DNA of 64,000 nucleotides from assembly GCA_035295745.1 (NCBI GenBank), contig DATGIL010000023.1, positions 1 through 64,000 on the forward strand, written 5' to 3'. The stretch comes from JAIQFL01 sp035295745 (GTDB lineage Bacteria > Acidobacteriota > Terriglobia > Bryobacterales > Bryobacteraceae). Made by a program: the position numbers and the translations under genes. Of this stretch, positions 62,393-64,000 are shown piece after piece; the stretch's first letter is position 1; every line of letters begins with the position of its first letter. The notes under the pieces were generated by a model. That model had not been told where the DNA came from. It did no database searches and worked only from the letters and a program-made list of their open reading frames with translations.

Positions 62393-63436
62393 TTAATGCC
62401 CATGCGGTCTTGCACTCCACCACGCTTTCCACGACGCGGCATATTTCCCCGGGTCACGTTCAAATTCGGCCATCCCGGGACCAGGCAGTTCTCGCCGGGG
62501 AGCGATCTCCGACAAGGTGATCACGGCCTGGTATTGCATAAACGGATCGTCATCATCGAGGTGGTGGATCAGTTCGGGGATGCTGGCGGAGTTTCTCATT
62601 CCGCGGATTCCGTCCATTGCACTATGGCTCAAGGGGGCAATCGTAGTACGCGCCAGGCATTCCAGACCTGGTCGCGAGTCCGGGCTGCGTAGAGTAGTCA
62701 GTGAGTAGAAGGTGAAGGATAGCCCGACGTGACTCAGGGCACCAGGGTCGACCGCGCCAAGGTATTTACAGAACGTGGCCAAATCATCGGCTCGGCCTGC
62801 CTTGATGAGGACGGCGAAGGCGGCGACCGCGACCAGGGGATGGACGTCTTTGGTAATCTCGGCGCGAGTAGTCTCTTGGAGTGTAGAGAACCCATGGAGC
62901 ACTCTGAGGTTGCCGACTCTGGCTTCGGGCCCACGGTCCTCCCTCAGGCTGACCAAAAGGTCCCTTTCTAGTCGCGCCAGGTCTGCGTGCCTCACGGAGT
63001 CATGAATCACAAGAGATGCATCGTGTAGCCAGCCCCAGAACTCGTCGGCAAAAGTGAAGGTATCGGGATTCGTCCGTTTCAGAAACAGTAAAATCGTCCT
63101 TCCCTCAGGTGGTGATATCTCGACGATCGCCGGCACGTGGCTCGAATATCTGATCCTGTCGCTTGCGCTTACCAGACCCTTATAGCACCGGGAGATTGTA
63201 AACTGAGCCTCTCGCGAGATAACCAACCCGGCCTCTCGAATTCCGGGTTGTTCCAGCGCTGGCCGGCTGGACATAATCCGAAGGGTGCCCGCGCAGACGG
63301 CGTCCGAGGAGGCAAACAGCGAATCGATCTTGTAGCTGTCCGCAGTCGGCGTCGGGGTTGCCAGGGCGGCGGTGCCCAATAGAGTCATCAGCGACAGCCT
63401 GATGAACATCCAGTCTATATTCTCTGATAGTCGCAT
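62393..63436 (-). CDS. Secreted protein with C-terminal HEAT-like repeat
   Basis: The 347-residue product has a signal peptide (RLSLMTLLGTAALATPTPTA). The N-terminal half is beta-rich (FASSDAVCAGTLRIMSS, RIRYSSHVPAIVEI, GRTILLFLKRTNPD). The C-terminal half is helical with a clear HEAT-like unit (MRNSASIPELIHHLDDDDPF then MQYQAVITLSEIA) and ends FERDPGKYAASWKAWWSARP. A purine-rich GAGGTAAAGAGAA precedes the ATG. It resembles the other HEAT-like proteins of the island in layout but not clearly in sequence. Intact, and the first gene of the minus-strand island. Confidence 0.75.
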   Translation of the reverse strand: MRLSENIDWMFIRLSLMTLLGTAALATPTPTADSYKIDSLFASSDAVCAGTLRIMSSRPALEQPGIREAGLVISREAQFTISRCYKGLVSASDRIRYSSHVPAIVEISPPEGRTILLFLKRTNPDTFTFADEFWGWLHDASLVIHDSVRHADLARLERDLLVSLREDRGPEARVGNLRVLHGFSTLQETTRAEITKDVHPLVAVAAFAVLIKAGRADDLATFCKYLGAVDPGALSHVGLSFTFYSLTTLRSPDSRPGLECLARTTIAPLSHSAMDGIRGMRNSASIPELIHHLDDDDPFMQYQAVITLSEIAPRRELPGPGMAEFERDPGKYAASWKAWWSARPHGH

Positions 63437-63772
63437 TTCTCTTTACCTCACCGGCGATTTGATGTTCGTGTGCGTACCGTTAAAGGAGGCTCTGAAGGAG
63501 TGACTTTTGTCGATTCGGGGCCAGACGAAGAATTATGTGGTCTTGGCCCGGCGTAGCGCGGTCTCCTTCGTATGCAAGCGATGCCCGATCGCCCGAAAAA
63601 CACTCCCTTACGGTCGTGGCTCGTTGTGAGCCGCGCGTAAGCAAGTGATGTCCCAGTCGGATCTTTCACAGTTCTTGCCGGAATACGGGGCGTGTCAAGG
63701 AAACGGTGTACTTAACACCGGCCAACTCCAAGGAGCAGATCAGTCACCGCTCGGTGACCTGCTGCCGGCTCT
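63437..63772. other. Intergenic stretch with a repeat copy and a hairpin
   Basis: A copy of the dispersed repeat lies at about 63600-63650 (CACTCCCTTACGGTCGTGG then CTCGTTGTGAGCCGCGCGTA). A 7-bp stem GTCACCG/CGGTGAC at 63743-63758 lies just beyond the stop of the receiver-domain gene but has no T-run. A short minus-strand frame (63448-63669) is not supported as a gene. Confidence 0.5.
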
Positions 63773-64000
63773 TCAATCCTTGGGCGTCAATGCCTCTGCG
63801 ACGGCGTGGATCAGACGCATCGCCGTGTAAGGCTTCCGCAGGAACCGCACGGGTTGGAAAGCGGCAAATCGCCGCTCTGCCTCGCTCCCGTCCATCCCAG
63901 TCAAGAGGATCAACGGAACGTTCGGGTGAATCTGGCGGAGTGTCCGGAGTTGCGAGTCGACGGCCGGAACCTCCGTTTGCACGTCCAAAACCACCACGGA
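63773..64000 (-). CDS. Response-regulator receiver domain, C-terminal part (runs off the window)
   Basis: The frame is open through the right edge. The visible 75 residues show the second half of a receiver domain: the phospho-acceptor aspartate in VVVLDVQTEVP, the conserved threonine in PLILLTGMDG and the lysine in RFLRKPYTAMRLIHAV. It ends six residues after the last helix, so the receiver is at the protein's C-terminus. It may be a stand-alone regulator or the tail of a hybrid kinase; the upstream part is outside the window. Confidence 0.85.
   Translation of the reverse strand, partial: SVVVLDVQTEVPAVDSQLRTLRQIHPNVPLILLTGMDGSEAERRFAAFQPVRFLRKPYTAMRLIHAVAEALTPKD

Overview
The window looks like chromosomal DNA of a GC-rich soil Acidobacteriota, most like the Bryobacterales / Candidatus Solibacter group. 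That assignment is an inference from gene content: three large MacB/FtsX-type permeases of the kind acidobacteria carry in many copies (one paired with a PadR repressor), an Oar-like TonB-dependent receptor with an N-terminal carboxypeptidase-regulatory domain, two CRTAC1/ASPIC-UnbV proteins, a membrane-anchored regulator of the acidobacterial type, and twin-arginine sugar enzymes. No marker gene such as 16S rRNA is present to confirm it. No tRNA, rRNA, CRISPR array, transposase or phage gene was recognised.

Layout. 1-2.2 kb: a repeat-rich leader, then a leaderless peptidoglycan-binding/calpain-type protease and a small secreted protein, a possible effector/immunity pair. 2.4-5.5 kb: padR with a clear operator-promoter, followed by its permease. 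5.5-5.7 kb: remnant of an AAA ATPase gene. 5.9-14.3 kb: a tightly packed six-gene operon of exported beta-propeller, FG-GAP and c-type-heme proteins, a RidA-like protein and a periplasmic binding protein. This is the most promising candidate for an undescribed system. 15-16.3 kb: an orphan protein, then an HNH-associated remnant. 17-21.3 kb: a second permease and a second CRTAC1 protein. 21.7-26.7 kb: a divergent pair of membrane-anchored regulator and TonB receptor, ending in a strong terminator. 26.9-34.7 kb: a TPR protein, a clan GH-A glycosidase, two translationally coupled leucine-rich-repeat proteins and a BvgS-like hybrid kinase. 35-38.6 kb: a Tat-exported sugar cluster whose enolase-superfamily gene carries a single-base frameshift. 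39-43.5 kb: a small coiled-coil protein, a third permease and a GT39-type membrane protein.

43.6-48.6 kb is a housekeeping block, apt-ispE-prs-rplY-pth-rpsF-rpsR-rplI, with ATGA overlaps joining apt/ispE, ispE/prs and pth/rpsF.

48.7-63.4 kb is a one-directional (minus strand) accessory island of secreted proteins. Surface proteins with Ig/TIG, chitobiase-like and DUF11-like domains alternate with secreted proteins of HEAT-like C-terminus, two of them clear paralogs. Many surface genes are truncated or frameshifted. Two near-identical short DNA segments (100 bp and 78 bp) are shared between separate genes, so the island appears to have been shuffled by recombination. The window ends inside a response-regulator receiver domain.

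A dispersed palindromic intergenic repeat with the core GGCTCGT...ACGAGCC occurs at about eight sites across the window.
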